This document shows, piece by piece, positions 10,525-18,723 of a stretch of DNA of 34,889 bases. The translations under genes and the position numbers were made by a program. The notes below the pieces were generated by a model, which was given only the letters and a program-made list of their open reading frames with translations, ran no database searches and was not told the origin of the DNA. Each line of letters opens with the position of its first letter. Position 1 is the stretch's first letter. The stretch is from a virus, in the IMG/VR virus record IMGVR_UViG_3300019776_000257, positions 1 through 34,889 of that record; one strand, 5' to 3'.

Positions 10525-11542
10525 AACGGTACTGATTACTGGTGGCGCTGGCTTTATTGCACACCATGTTGTTGATTATTTTCTGGACAATACTGACTGG
10601 AATATTATCACACTAGATAGGCTTGATTATTCAGGCAATCTTAATCGTCTACATGAAGTTGTTGGTCATAGAACACATGACCAAATCTGTCGTGTTCGCA
10701 CAGTCTTTCATGATCTTAAGGCCGAACTAAATCCTCTTGTGCAGAACTTCATTGGCAAGGTAGATATCATTCTACATCTTGCTGCCGCTTCACATGTGGA
10801 TCGGTCTATCACACATCCTCTTGAATTTATCACGGACAACATTATGGGCACAGCTAATCTGCTGGAGTATGCTCGTAAGTTGGATCATCTTGAAATGTTC
10901 CTGTATTTCAGCACTGATGAAATCTTTGGTGTTGCACCGCCTGGCGTGAACTACAAGGAACGCGACCGCTACAACTCTACCAATCCATACTCTGCATCAA
11001 AGGCTGGTGCGGAAGAGTTGTGCGTGGCTTATGAGAATACTTACAAGATGCCGATGATGATTACTCACACCATGAACGTGTTTGGTGAACGTCAGACGCC
11101 AGAGAAGTTTATTCCTCTTTGCATCAAGAAGGTCATGCATGATGAGACTGTAACCATTCACGCTGACCACACAAAGACTAAGGCTGGTTCGCGCTTCTAC
11201 GTACACGCGCGAGACGTTGCCGACGCTCTCCTGTTTATTCTTCAAAAGAATCCTCAGATTGAACCAGACTTTGGTCTTGCAAAGTGTCGTAAGTTTAATA
11301 TCGTTGGTAAAGAAGAAGTAGACAATCTATCTCTTGCTAAGATGATTGCTGCTGCTCAAGGTAAGGAACTAAAATATGAAATGGTGGATTTTCACACTTC
11401 AAGGCCGGGTCACGATTTACGCTATGCTCTTTCTGGTGATCTTATGCGTTCCCTTGGTTGGGAACCTAGGGTTGCTCTAAGTGAGCGAATCAAGGAAGTA
11501 TCTGATTGGTATATGAATAACACGAAATGGCTAGGAATGTGA
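10517..11542 (+). CDS. Nucleotide-sugar 4,6-dehydratase-like (RmlB-type SDR)
   Basis: This 341-residue extended short-chain dehydrogenase has the NAD-binding TGGAGFIAHHV at its N-terminus, LDRLDYSGNL (ribose binding), HLAAASHVDRSI and STDEIFGV. The catalytic Tyr-x3-Lys lies in NPYSASKAGAEE. Asp and Glu in STDEIFG are the acid-base pair typical of dTDP-glucose 4,6-dehydratase, which makes the 4-keto-6-deoxy sugar that is the entry point to deoxysugars. ATG 10517 is used, with GGAG 10 bases upstream, overlapping the previous gene. Substrate could be dTDP-, UDP- or CDP-sugar. The two genes behind it are methyltransferases, so the product is probably methylated. Confidence 0.87.
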   Translation: MSKTVLITGGAGFIAHHVVDYFLDNTDWNIITLDRLDYSGNLNRLHEVVGHRTHDQICRVRTVFHDLKAELNPLVQNFIGKVDIILHLAAASHVDRSITHPLEFITDNIMGTANLLEYARKLDHLEMFLYFSTDEIFGVAPPGVNYKERDRYNSTNPYSASKAGAEELCVAYENTYKMPMMITHTMNVFGERQTPEKFIPLCIKKVMHDETVTIHADHTKTKAGSRFYVHARDVADALLFILQKNPQIEPDFGLAKCRKFNIVGKEEVDNLSLAKMIAAAQGKELKYEMVDFHTSRPGHDLRYALSGDLMRSLGWEPRVALSERIKEVSDWYMNNTKWLGM

Positions 11543-11544
11543 TA

Positions 11545-12753
11545 ATGAAGCATTGTGAAGAAATCAAAGAGTGTATTGCTTGTGGTAATACCAATCTTGT
11601 ACCTTTGCTTAATCTTGGTTTGCAGCCTCTGGCCAATTCATTCTTGAAGAGTCAGAGCCAAACAGAAAACATTTTTCCTCTTGCAACGAACTACTGCAAA
11701 GACTGCTTTCATGTTCAGTTGACACATAAGGTCAATCCCGATCTTCTGTTCAAGAATTATCTGTATGTGTCTGGAACAACAAAGACACAGCTTGAATACT
11801 TTGATTGGTTTGCCAAGCTTGTCTGTGAGAATGGCACTAGAATTAGCAGCGTCTTGGACATTGGATGCAATGATGGATCACAGCTAGATTCTTTTGCAAA
11901 GCTGGGAGTCAAGACTTACGGCGTTGATCCCGCAGAAAATCTATATGAGATTAGCTCAAAAAAGCATTCTGTTCATTGTAATTATTTTGATGAAACATTC
12001 CCGAACGGAAACTTTGATGTGGTAATCTGTCAGAATGCCTTTGCTCATAACTACAATCAGCTTGGGTTTCTTAGAAACATGAAGAGAGTTTTGGCAGATC
12101 ATGGTCAAATCTATATCACAACTTCACAAGCTGATATGATTATGAACGGCGAGTTTGATACTATCTATCATGAACATCTTTCTTTCTATAACATTAGGTC
12201 TATGAACGAGCTATGTAAGAGAGCAGGACTTAATCTGATAGAGGTATTGAAGCATCCAATTCATGGCAACAGCTTCATCTTCATTATCTCAAAGAACCAT
12301 GCAAGAAATGCATATCTTGAATTGAAGATGAATGAAGAGAAGCTTTGGGACTTGCATGAGCCTAGACTTTACAGAACTTATGTTGATGAATGTAGAGAAA
12401 TCATTGAAGAGTTTGCCCAAGAAGTTATGAGACATAGGGCTGCTGGTAAGACAATCATTGGCTATGGTGCACCAGCAAAAGGCAATACTCTACTCAATGC
12501 AGCCAATATTGTACTAGACTTTATCATTGACGATAATCCACTGAAGCAGGGTCTATACACACCAGGTATGCGTATTCCAATCTTCTCTTCTGAAAAGCTA
12601 AAAGAATATGCAGAAGCCGACAATCTCGTTTTCGTGCCTCTCGCATGGAACTTCTTTGATGAGATTAAGACTAAGATTGAAACGCTTCGTCCTAACAAGA
12701 GGGACGAATATCTAAAATATTTCCCCTACGTATATACGGAACAAACAAAATGA
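11545..12753 (+). CDS. Sugar C-methyltransferase, three-domain (NovU/TylC3 type)
   Basis: This 402-residue protein has the three-domain build of nucleotide-sugar C-methyltransferases. First comes a zinc-binding domain with CIACGN and CKDC pairs, including LGLQPLANSF. Next is a SAM-binding domain with LDIGCNDGSQL and YGVDPAEN, and then a C-terminal domain with IGYGAPAKGNTLLN and IIDDNPLKQG. Enzymes of this type methylate the carbon next to the keto group of a 4-keto-6-deoxy sugar, the product of the gene just before it. It starts 2 bases after that gene, with AGG upstream; the in-frame ATG at 11527 lies within the dehydratase. Its last bases overlap the next start. Confidence 0.9.
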   Translation: MKHCEEIKECIACGNTNLVPLLNLGLQPLANSFLKSQSQTENIFPLATNYCKDCFHVQLTHKVNPDLLFKNYLYVSGTTKTQLEYFDWFAKLVCENGTRISSVLDIGCNDGSQLDSFAKLGVKTYGVDPAENLYEISSKKHSVHCNYFDETFPNGNFDVVICQNAFAHNYNQLGFLRNMKRVLADHGQIYITTSQADMIMNGEFDTIYHEHLSFYNIRSMNELCKRAGLNLIEVLKHPIHGNSFIFIISKNHARNAYLELKMNEEKLWDLHEPRLYRTYVDECREIIEEFAQEVMRHRAAGKTIIGYGAPAKGNTLLNAANIVLDFIIDDNPLKQGLYTPGMRIPIFSSEKLKEYAEADNLVFVPLAWNFFDEIKTKIETLRPNKRDEYLKYFPYVYTEQTK

Positions 12754-13418
12754 ACAAGATTGAAGAACTTTTCGACAAGACTGAAAAGCCATCGACAAAG
12801 TGGACTGGATACTTTGATGTGTATGAACGTCATCTATCCAAGTTCGTGGGCAAGGCACCAAAGATCCTAGAGATTGGTGTATTGGGTGGTGGTTCTATTG
12901 AACTATGGCTGAAATATTTCGGCGAAGGCACACAGGTCATTGGCGTTGACATTGATCCGCGCTGCTTAGAATACAAGTATGATGGCAACGCTCAAGTCAT
13001 CATGGGCGACCAAAGTGATCCTGATTTTTGGGATCAGTTCTTGGATAAGCATACTGATTTTGATATCATCATTGACGATGGTAGTCATATCATGGAACAT
13101 CAGGTACTAACACTCGCAAAAACTTTCCCACACTTGAAGGTTGGTGGTGCTTATATCTGTGAAGATACACACACAAGTTACTGGCCAAAATGGAATGGCG
13201 AGTATAACAAAGAGAATACTTTCCTGGGGTACTCTAAATACTTAACTGACGTTATGAATCAGCAACATTTCCAAAACAAAATGGATCCCGATGCGCTGAA
13301 AAGATTTGAGAATTTATACTCAATGTCATTTTACAACAGCATGGTAGTCTTAGAAAAAGAAGCTTTGAAGCTATTCACTATTAAGGACAATTCTAAGATT
13401 ACTATCAACATAGGATAG
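12750..13418 (+). CDS. Class I SAM-dependent methyltransferase (macrocin/TylF-like)
   Basis: This 222-residue protein has SAM motif [18 protein letters not shown], the acidic [10 protein letters not shown], and [13 protein letters not shown] with metal-binding acids and a histidine. This set marks the cation-dependent sugar O-methyltransferases of the MycE/TylF/CmcI group. It overlaps the C-methyltransferase by 4 bases (ATGA), which supports a shared pathway and makes O-methylation of the same sugar likely. The true acceptor is unknown. Confidence 0.85.
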   Translation: MNKIEELFDKTEKPSTKWTGYFDVYERHLSKFVGKAPKILEIGVLGGGSIELWLKYFGEGTQVIGVDIDPRCLEYKYDGNAQVIMGDQSDPDFWDQFLDKHTDFDIIIDDGSHIMEHQVLTLAKTFPHLKVGGAYICEDTHTSYWPKWNGEYNKENTFLGYSKYLTDVMNQQHFQNKMDPDALKRFENLYSMSFYNSMVVLEKEALKLFTIKDNSKITINIG

Positions 13419-13426
13419 AAAATCTA

Positions 13427-13768
13427 ATGAAATTACTAATAACTTTGCTTACTGGACTATTTCTTTTTGTTAGTCCAGCACACTCAACCATTGCCTCTTG
13501 GTACGATTGTGCCAAGCCAGGAGAATGCAGCAGAAGTAAGAGAACTGCAAATGGTGAGAAGTTTAATCCGAACGCTTTAACAGCAGCACATAAGACACTG
13601 CCGTTCGGCACAAAAGTAAAAGTGACACACAAGGGTAGATCGGTAATAGTTCGTATTAATGACCGAGGCCCATTCATTAAAGGCAGACATATTGATTTAT
13701 CAAGAGCCGCGGCCCGAAAGATTGGTTGTCATGGCGTTTGCAAAGTCACAATGAAAGTGATTCGCTAA
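13427..13768 (+). CDS. RlpA-like secreted double-psi beta-barrel protein (second copy)
   Basis: At 113 residues this is a close paralogue of the protein at 5753: a signal peptide (about 1-20, ending PAHS) followed by [26 protein letters not shown] and INDRGPF, with His55 and Asp79 as the expected catalytic pair. The barrel is almost the same in sequence but the DNA differs in codon choice and the signal peptide is distinct, so duplication is not recent. The ATG lies 8 bases after the methyltransferase stop. It may act on peptidoglycan in the periplasm; why two copies are kept is unknown. Confidence 0.88.
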   Translation: MKLLITLLTGLFLFVSPAHSTIASWYDCAKPGECSRSKRTANGEKFNPNALTAAHKTLPFGTKVKVTHKGRSVIVRINDRGPFIKGRHIDLSRAAARKIGCHGVCKVTMKVIR

Positions 13769-13771
13769 ATA
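13765..13771 (+). promoter_or_regulatory. Late-promoter-like CTAAATA before the Dps-like gene
   Basis: CTAAATA overlaps the stop of the second RlpA-like gene, 25 bases before the next ATG. A TAGGAG ribosome site follows. Confidence 0.55.
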
Positions 13772-13795
13772 GTCATATAACCATAGGAGATTAAG

Positions 13796-14239
13796 ATGGA
13801 AGAATTACATAACGCATTAAAAGTTGTTCTCGCAGACACATTTACAATGTACTTTAAGACACATTCATATCACTGGAACGTTATCGGACCTAACTTTTCT
13901 CAGTACCATGAGTTCTTTGGCGAACTATACGGAGAGCTTCATGGAGCAGTAGACACAATTGCAGAACAGATTCGTGCTGTTAATTCTTTCGCACCCAGTT
14001 CTTTGGACAGACTAAAAGAACTAACAAGAATCCAAGAATCTGATACTATTCCTACATCAGATAGAATGTTTCAGATTCTAATGAATGATAATAACATCGT
14101 TTTGGATTCACTTAAATCGGCATACGAGCTTGCAGATAAGAATGAAGAACTTGGTCTAGCAAACTTTCTACAAGATCGTATGGACATTCACAAGAAGCAC
14201 GGTTGGATGTTAAAAGCCACAGCAGGAATGAAGTCTTAA
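13796..14239 (+). CDS. Dps-like ferritin-fold protein
   Basis: This 147-residue, all-helical protein has the Dps signature: FKTHSYHWNVIGPNF near residues 20-34, with the first ferroxidase histidine, then H..FF.ELY.ELH, then VDTIAEQIRAVN with Asp and Glu ligands. Dps proteins form 12-subunit shells that oxidise and store iron and protect DNA from peroxide; several phages carry them. It lacks the long lysine-rich tail that binds DNA in some Dps proteins. TAGGAG precedes the ATG and a late-type box lies 25 bases before it. It converges with the glycosyltransferase gene on the other strand, and the two stops overlap by 4 bases. Confidence 0.88.
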   Translation: MEELHNALKVVLADTFTMYFKTHSYHWNVIGPNFSQYHEFFGELYGELHGAVDTIAEQIRAVNSFAPSSLDRLKELTRIQESDTIPTSDRMFQILMNDNNIVLDSLKSAYELADKNEELGLANFLQDRMDIHKKHGWMLKATAGMKS

Positions 14240-15495
14240 ACTCTAGGTAAAATTCCTTCTACGGGTTGACCCCATCCATCTTTTTCAGAGTGAGGCCATA
14301 CGATCCATTTGTGTGGCCTCACTTTTGTTTCAAACTCTCTCCATATGTTATAGAAGTCGCCAGGAGTAAGCTTGATGTTTTCTATCTCTTCTCTACTAGC
14401 ATCCTCTCTGTACAAATCTTCACCGCTTTCATTTTGAAATACTACTACCCAAAAGTCATAGTCTTTGTCGGGTATTGAGTTTTTCCAAACATCTATACAA
14501 TGACGGAATACATTTTTATATGAAGCCTCAAAAGCATCAAGAGTTCTGTACATTGGATTAGGAGCATCAAATCTGTTCAGAGTGTATTGCTGTATGGCTC
14601 TATCTCTAAATCTGATGCCCGCGTAGTCTTCATAGTCTGTAAGTGTTCTCTCTTTACCAAAGCCGTGTATACCAAAATCATAGTCTGCGATATCGCCGTC
14701 TACGCCAAGAAGCTGCTTTACTCTTTTGAGGGACTTCTTGTTTAGCTCTTCCCACTTTTTATTTTCGTCCCAGTGTCTTACTCTTCCCTTTCGCGTATAC
14801 TCATGCCAGCAAACGATTTCGTTAGGAATGAATAGGTCGTACCCGTGCGTATACGCGCGTACGGCCATAGAAATCTCTTCACCATGAAAATACAGATCGG
14901 GATCATAAGGCACATCTTTAATGAACTGACCATATGTAAACACGAAATGCGCTGAGAAAAATCTTGTAGGTATAGGTAGAGGATACATCTCAAGGTTTTC
15001 AACCATTGAAGGTAACATGAAGATTATGCCCTCTGGTGTAAACCTATCAAAGTCTAGTCTCCATACTTCTTTAACTCTTTCGGCAGGATCGTTAGATGGA
15101 TCGTATGATGGAACATATGCAGTTAAAACAGGTTTCTTATGTCCTTCTTTTTGCAAGTCGTCTATCATCTTCTTGCACTTGACATCCCAATTACGAACAA
15201 AGCGGTGATGGCTGTCAATTTGTAGAGTATACTTTTCGTCTTTGTAATTTTCATTTAACAGGTGTCTTGCCCAGCAGGTACCTAGTCCATCCTTATAGTC
15301 TATGTCTATAATTCTGAACCTAGGATCATTTACAAACTCTTCTAGTGTGTCCCATTCGTCTTCTTTTGAACGCTGCCAAGCTATACCAAATACCAGATTT
15401 TCTGGTTCTTTGGCTCTCTTGATGCAGTCTCGGATTGTAGGAAGAAGTTCTGGATCACGATAGGCAGCAATTTGCACATAGATTTTGTCGGACAT
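14236..15495 (-). CDS. GlcNAc-type glycosyltransferase (GT-A fold)
   Basis: On the minus strand, 419 residues. The N-terminus (YVQIAAYRDPELLPTIRDC) and the following GIAWQRS, RIIDIDYKDGLGTCWARHLL and TLQIDSHHRFVRNWD match the glycosyltransferase family typed by GlcNAc transferases, with the DSH segment in the position of a DxD metal site. Later HGEEISMAVRAYTHGYDLF also fits. GGAG lies 9 bases before the chosen ATG (15495); the longer form has four more residues. It likely transfers a sugar to a glycan or protein, and the deoxysugar genes just upstream on the other strand make a shared pathway plausible. Confidence 0.85.
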   Translation of the reverse strand: MSDKIYVQIAAYRDPELLPTIRDCIKRAKEPENLVFGIAWQRSKEDEWDTLEEFVNDPRFRIIDIDYKDGLGTCWARHLLNENYKDEKYTLQIDSHHRFVRNWDVKCKKMIDDLQKEGHKKPVLTAYVPSYDPSNDPAERVKEVWRLDFDRFTPEGIIFMLPSMVENLEMYPLPIPTRFFSAHFVFTYGQFIKDVPYDPDLYFHGEEISMAVRAYTHGYDLFIPNEIVCWHEYTRKGRVRHWDENKKWEELNKKSLKRVKQLLGVDGDIADYDFGIHGFGKERTLTDYEDYAGIRFRDRAIQQYTLNRFDAPNPMYRTLDAFEASYKNVFRHCIDVWKNSIPDKDYDFWVVVFQNESGEDLYREDASREEIENIKLTPGDFYNIWREFETKVRPHKWIVWPHSEKDGWGQPVEGILPRV

Positions 15496-15545
15496 TATAT
15501 ACTCCATAATAACGTATAAGTATATAGACGATTTGGAGATATACT

Positions 15546-15746
15546 ATGAAGGACTTTTTTAAGAACAGATTCAAGATTGCTGACGAAAGAATGGCCATAT
15601 GCAAGCAATGTGACAAGTTCAATCAGACCAATTCTAGATGTAATGAGTGTGGTTGTTTCATGGACTATAAGACATTGCTGCCATACGTATCATGTCCTCT
15701 GGATAAGTGGAAAGCTATTGAGTCCGAAGAAGACATAAATAAGTAA
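15546..15746 (+). CDS. Small zinc-ribbon protein (DUF6171-like)
   Basis: A 66-residue protein with Cys19, Cys22, Cys32, Cys35, Cys37 and Cys50 (ICKQC, RCNECGC, YVSC), suitable for binding one or two zinc ions. Short proteins with this arrangement are common in T4-type phages of marine and soil bacteria, usually near structural genes. I recall the label DUF6171 but cannot confirm it. GGAG precedes the ATG. It begins a long plus-strand run of structural-type genes, with an ATAAATA box overlapping its 3' end that probably serves the next gene. Confidence 0.7.
   Translation: MKDFFKNRFKIADERMAICKQCDKFNQTNSRCNECGCFMDYKTLLPYVSCPLDKWKAIESEEDINK
15735..15741 (+). promoter_or_regulatory. Late-promoter-like ATAAATA
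   Basis: Lies inside the end of the zinc-ribbon gene, 27 bases before the ATG at 15768. Confidence 0.45.
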
Positions 15747-15767
15747 AACGACAAATAGGACTACAAT

Positions 15768-16988
15768 ATGGCATCTTCTGGACAAGCGGCTTGGATAAAG
15801 TATTTCAAAGGCCAAGGCAACATAGAAACAATTATAAAGAAAAGTTCACCTGTTTACGACATGAATAAACCCAATCAGAAGATTGGAGATGTGTCGGCAG
15901 GTACAAAAGTTTTATATCTATCGTCCAAAAACTATGAAGCTAAGGCAGCCATAGAATACACAGTTAACAGAAAAAAAATATCAGGCAGAGTGCCCTTTGA
16001 TAATCTAGCAAAACCAGGCGTCAAAGCGTCTGGTGCGGCATCATTTAAACCTCAAGCTTTTGGAATAGGTGAACAGAAATACTCGTTTTCTGCCTACAAG
16101 AGAGCTATCATGGAATCAATAGAATCAAGAAAAGATTTGAATGCAGAATCCAGAGCATACTTGTCTGCTTTGTTTGACTTTCATTCTGGCGGTTCAACAT
16201 CAAAACAAAAAGTGATGAAGATATTTCAGCAGGTCAAAGGATCAGTTTCTCTAAATGATGTGAACAAAGACTTCGGCGAAGTATTAGGTCCAGTGGCCAT
16301 ATTAGAACAAGGTCTGTTTAGAGCAAACAAGATATCTTTAAACAAGGGATCATCACGAATATATATTCCACTAAGACCTAACGAACCTCTAATGGACTAT
16401 GCCATAATAAACGGAGACGTTCAGTATACCATATCAGCTAAAAGCGGCACGACAACTAACGTTGTGAAGCCTCCTGATATCATAGCTCTATTATCAAAAA
16501 GCCCAAAGAAACTAAAAAAGTGGTCTAAGAGTAAAGAGTTTCGCATTCTTCAAACACTGGCACAAGAATCTATATTGACAGGTCCAGTTAAAGCGGTATC
16601 AGAAGTCTATCCACAATTGATATCTGCGGCAGCGGCAACAAGCTTTTCAGGAAAAGGATATGATAAGAAACTTTTCTCTAAGTTTATCTCACAGAATGAA
16701 TACTTGAAAAACAAAAAAGATCCTACACCTAATGAGATAATGTATGAGTGTGAAAAGATTTTACAACAAAGAACAAAAGACCAGACTTTTGATATGACGG
16801 AAATATTTGCTGATGCGATAGAGAACCAAGTTTTCTATGTGAAGTTTGAATTGGATTCTTCTGGAATTGGAAAATGGGATGTTATTGTTAGTGATGATAT
16901 CAGAAAAACAAAAAGCGGAAGCGTTGTTTATCTAAGGTCAAAAAATGGATATACAAGAGCTTCTGACAGAATGGGTATACAGGTATAA
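15768..16988 (+). CDS. Phage protein of unknown function, possible nuclease-like core
   Basis: This 406-residue protein is not one I can name. Residues 20-80 look like an SH3-type beta domain. The middle has VNKDFGEVLGPVAILEQ, then EPLMDYAIINGDVQYTISAKSG; an Asp followed by S-x-K on the next strand is the spacing of a PD-(D/E)XK nuclease core, though the acid before the lysine is a serine-alanine here, so this is weak. The rest is helical and basic. The next gene starts within its stop (TAATG). Its place ahead of proteins with capsid-targeting peptides suggests a virion or head-assembly link. Confidence 0.6.
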   Translation: MASSGQAAWIKYFKGQGNIETIIKKSSPVYDMNKPNQKIGDVSAGTKVLYLSSKNYEAKAAIEYTVNRKKISGRVPFDNLAKPGVKASGAASFKPQAFGIGEQKYSFSAYKRAIMESIESRKDLNAESRAYLSALFDFHSGGSTSKQKVMKIFQQVKGSVSLNDVNKDFGEVLGPVAILEQGLFRANKISLNKGSSRIYIPLRPNEPLMDYAIINGDVQYTISAKSGTTTNVVKPPDIIALLSKSPKKLKKWSKSKEFRILQTLAQESILTGPVKAVSEVYPQLISAAAATSFSGKGYDKKLFSKFISQNEYLKNKKDPTPNEIMYECEKILQQRTKDQTFDMTEIFADAIENQVFYVKFELDSSGIGKWDVIVSDDIRKTKSGSVVYLRSKNGYTRASDRMGIQV

Positions 16989-18223
16989 TGCTAAACTATC
17001 AAGAGTATCTAACAGAATCAAAAGAAGGTAAGAACCTTCATCTAGAACACTTAGAGGACGAAGTATTAAATGGAGGAGTTGTTGGCACAAGAGGTGCAAT
17101 ATCCTTTTTACAGTCTCTTCGCGATATGCTTGCTGGTCATGCTACTGGTAGAACTGTTAATCTAACAACAAAATGGGATGGCGCACCCGCTATCTTTGCT
17201 GGTATTAATCCAGAAAACGGTAAGTTCTTTGTTGGTACTAAAGGCGTGTTTGCTAAGAATGCAAAGCTTAACTATACCAATGAAGATATTGATACCAATC
17301 ATCAAGGAGAAGGTCTAAACAAGAAACTCAAGATTGCTTTACAGTATCTACCAGAACTTGGAATTACTGGTGTGCTGCAAGGCGATATGATGTTTGCTGC
17401 TTCTGACTTAAAGAACGAAACGATTGAAGGTCAGAAATATATTACATTTCAGCCAAACACAATCGTATATGCTGTTCCTGCTGATTCGAATTTGGCCAAT
17501 ACAATAAAGTCTGCTAAGATGGGTATTGTCTGGCATACTACATATTCTGGCGATACAATGACTGACATGAAAGCATCATTTGGTGCTGATATTGGTTCAT
17601 TGAAAAAATCAAGAAATGTTTGGTATCGTGACGCATCATTCGTTGACGCATCTGGTACTGCTACATTTACAAAGCAAGAGACAGATGCACTAACGTCTAT
17701 TCTATCGCAGGCAGGATCTCTATTCAGAACCATATCTGCCAGAACACTAAACGAGATTGCAGTAAACGATTCATACAAGATTACCATCAAAGCATGGAAC
17801 AATCTAAAAGTACGTGAAGGAAAAGAAATCACGAACACATCTCAGCACGTTGCTGGTCTTATTGCCACTGTGGAAGAAAAGCTAAACAAGTCAATATTGG
17901 AAGCAAAGAAAGCAGACACCAAAAAGAAGCGTGAAATGGAAAAGAAGATTGTAATGGACTTCTACAAGTCAAATAAAAATGAGCTAAAAAAGATTTTTGA
18001 CTTGCAAAACTTGTTGGTTCGTGCTAAGAATATGATAGTCAAGAAACTACAGCAGGTACAAGACAGCGTTGGAACATATCTAAGGACAGATTCCACTGGA
18101 CTGAAAGTGACAGCCCCAGAAGGATTTGTTGCGATTGACCATATTGGAAATGCAGTTAAATTGGTAGACAGATTGGAATTCTCACAAGCAAACTTCAACG
18201 CCGTAAAGAATTGGAGCAAATAA
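16988..18223 (+). CDS. Ligase/nucleotidyltransferase-like protein with capsid-targeting N-terminus (DUF6267-like)
   Basis: A 411-residue protein. The start MLNYQEYLTE is very close to the T4 internal-protein capsid-targeting peptide, with Leu8 and Glu10 at the cleavage positions. Residues 60-68 (TTKWDGAPA) contain K62-x-D-G65, the lysine motif of DNA and RNA ligases and capping enzymes. GTKGVFAKNAK (83-93) and LQGDMMF (130-136) lie where motifs Ia and III are expected, and ITIKAWNNLK could be motif V. I recall the family label DUF6267. Covalent nucleotidyl transfer is inferred from motifs only. Predicted role: a packaged protein delivered with phage DNA, perhaps for nucleic acid repair. Confidence 0.7.
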   Translation: MLNYQEYLTESKEGKNLHLEHLEDEVLNGGVVGTRGAISFLQSLRDMLAGHATGRTVNLTTKWDGAPAIFAGINPENGKFFVGTKGVFAKNAKLNYTNEDIDTNHQGEGLNKKLKIALQYLPELGITGVLQGDMMFAASDLKNETIEGQKYITFQPNTIVYAVPADSNLANTIKSAKMGIVWHTTYSGDTMTDMKASFGADIGSLKKSRNVWYRDASFVDASGTATFTKQETDALTSILSQAGSLFRTISARTLNEIAVNDSYKITIKAWNNLKVREGKEITNTSQHVAGLIATVEEKLNKSILEAKKADTKKKREMEKKIVMDFYKSNKNELKKIFDLQNLLVRAKNMIVKKLQQVQDSVGTYLRTDSTGLKVTAPEGFVAIDHIGNAVKLVDRLEFSQANFNAVKNWSK

Positions 18224-18723
18224 TGAAAACTTTTAAACAAATGCTTTATGAGATGAAAAAGCCTAGATGGGAAGTTCCTGCTGAACCAGGCTCTACTCCT
18301 ACACCAGAGGGCAAGATAAAGCTGTATCATCAAACAAGTGATAAGAATTTAACAAACATCCGTAAGCAGGGCATCAAACTATCCCATGCTAAAGGATATG
18401 AAGGACCAAAAGCTATCTATGCATCACCACCCGATAGTAAGAACAGGGGTTTTTATGGCGCTGCCCATGATACTCCAACAGCAGAGTTTCATGTAGATAA
18501 AGATGAATATAAAGCGCCGTTCGTTCACAGAGACGAAGTACCAGCAAAAGATATTGTAGCTCACAAGCGTTGGCATTCAACTGTTCGTTATATTGATGCT
18601 GATCCTGAACTACGCAAAGCAGTAGAAGCCGGTGAGCATGATGACTTGATGAAGCAAGGTAAGAAAGATAATTTTGCCAAAGCCGTTCGTTTTGTGAAAA
18701 AGAGAGCCAAAGCAAAGAAATGA
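18223..18723 (+). CDS. ADP-ribosyltransferase-like protein with capsid-targeting N-terminus
   Basis: A 166-residue protein. It starts MKTFKQMLYE, again with (L)8-x-E10 and the MKT opening of T4 internal proteins. The core KLYHQTSDKNLTNIRKQGIKLS, then AIYASP and later TAEFHV, follows the His, Tyr/Ser, Glu order of small ADP-ribosyltransferase folds; VPAKDIVAH is also typical of such domains. The exact catalytic glutamate (Glu88 or Glu105) is unclear. T4 packages the ADP-ribosyltransferase Alt and injects it, so this could be a functional counterpart. ATG 18223 is coupled to the preceding stop by TAATG with GGAG upstream; the C-terminus is Lys-rich. Confidence 0.68.
   Translation: MKTFKQMLYEMKKPRWEVPAEPGSTPTPEGKIKLYHQTSDKNLTNIRKQGIKLSHAKGYEGPKAIYASPPDSKNRGFYGAAHDTPTAEFHVDKDEYKAPFVHRDEVPAKDIVAHKRWHSTVRYIDADPELRKAVEAGEHDDLMKQGKKDNFAKAVRFVKKRAKAKK

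Noticed and set aside
17449-17838. 129-codon minus-strand frame
   Set aside because: It lies wholly opposite the ligase-like gene, has no ribosome site and no recognisable protein; it is a shadow of plus-strand coding.
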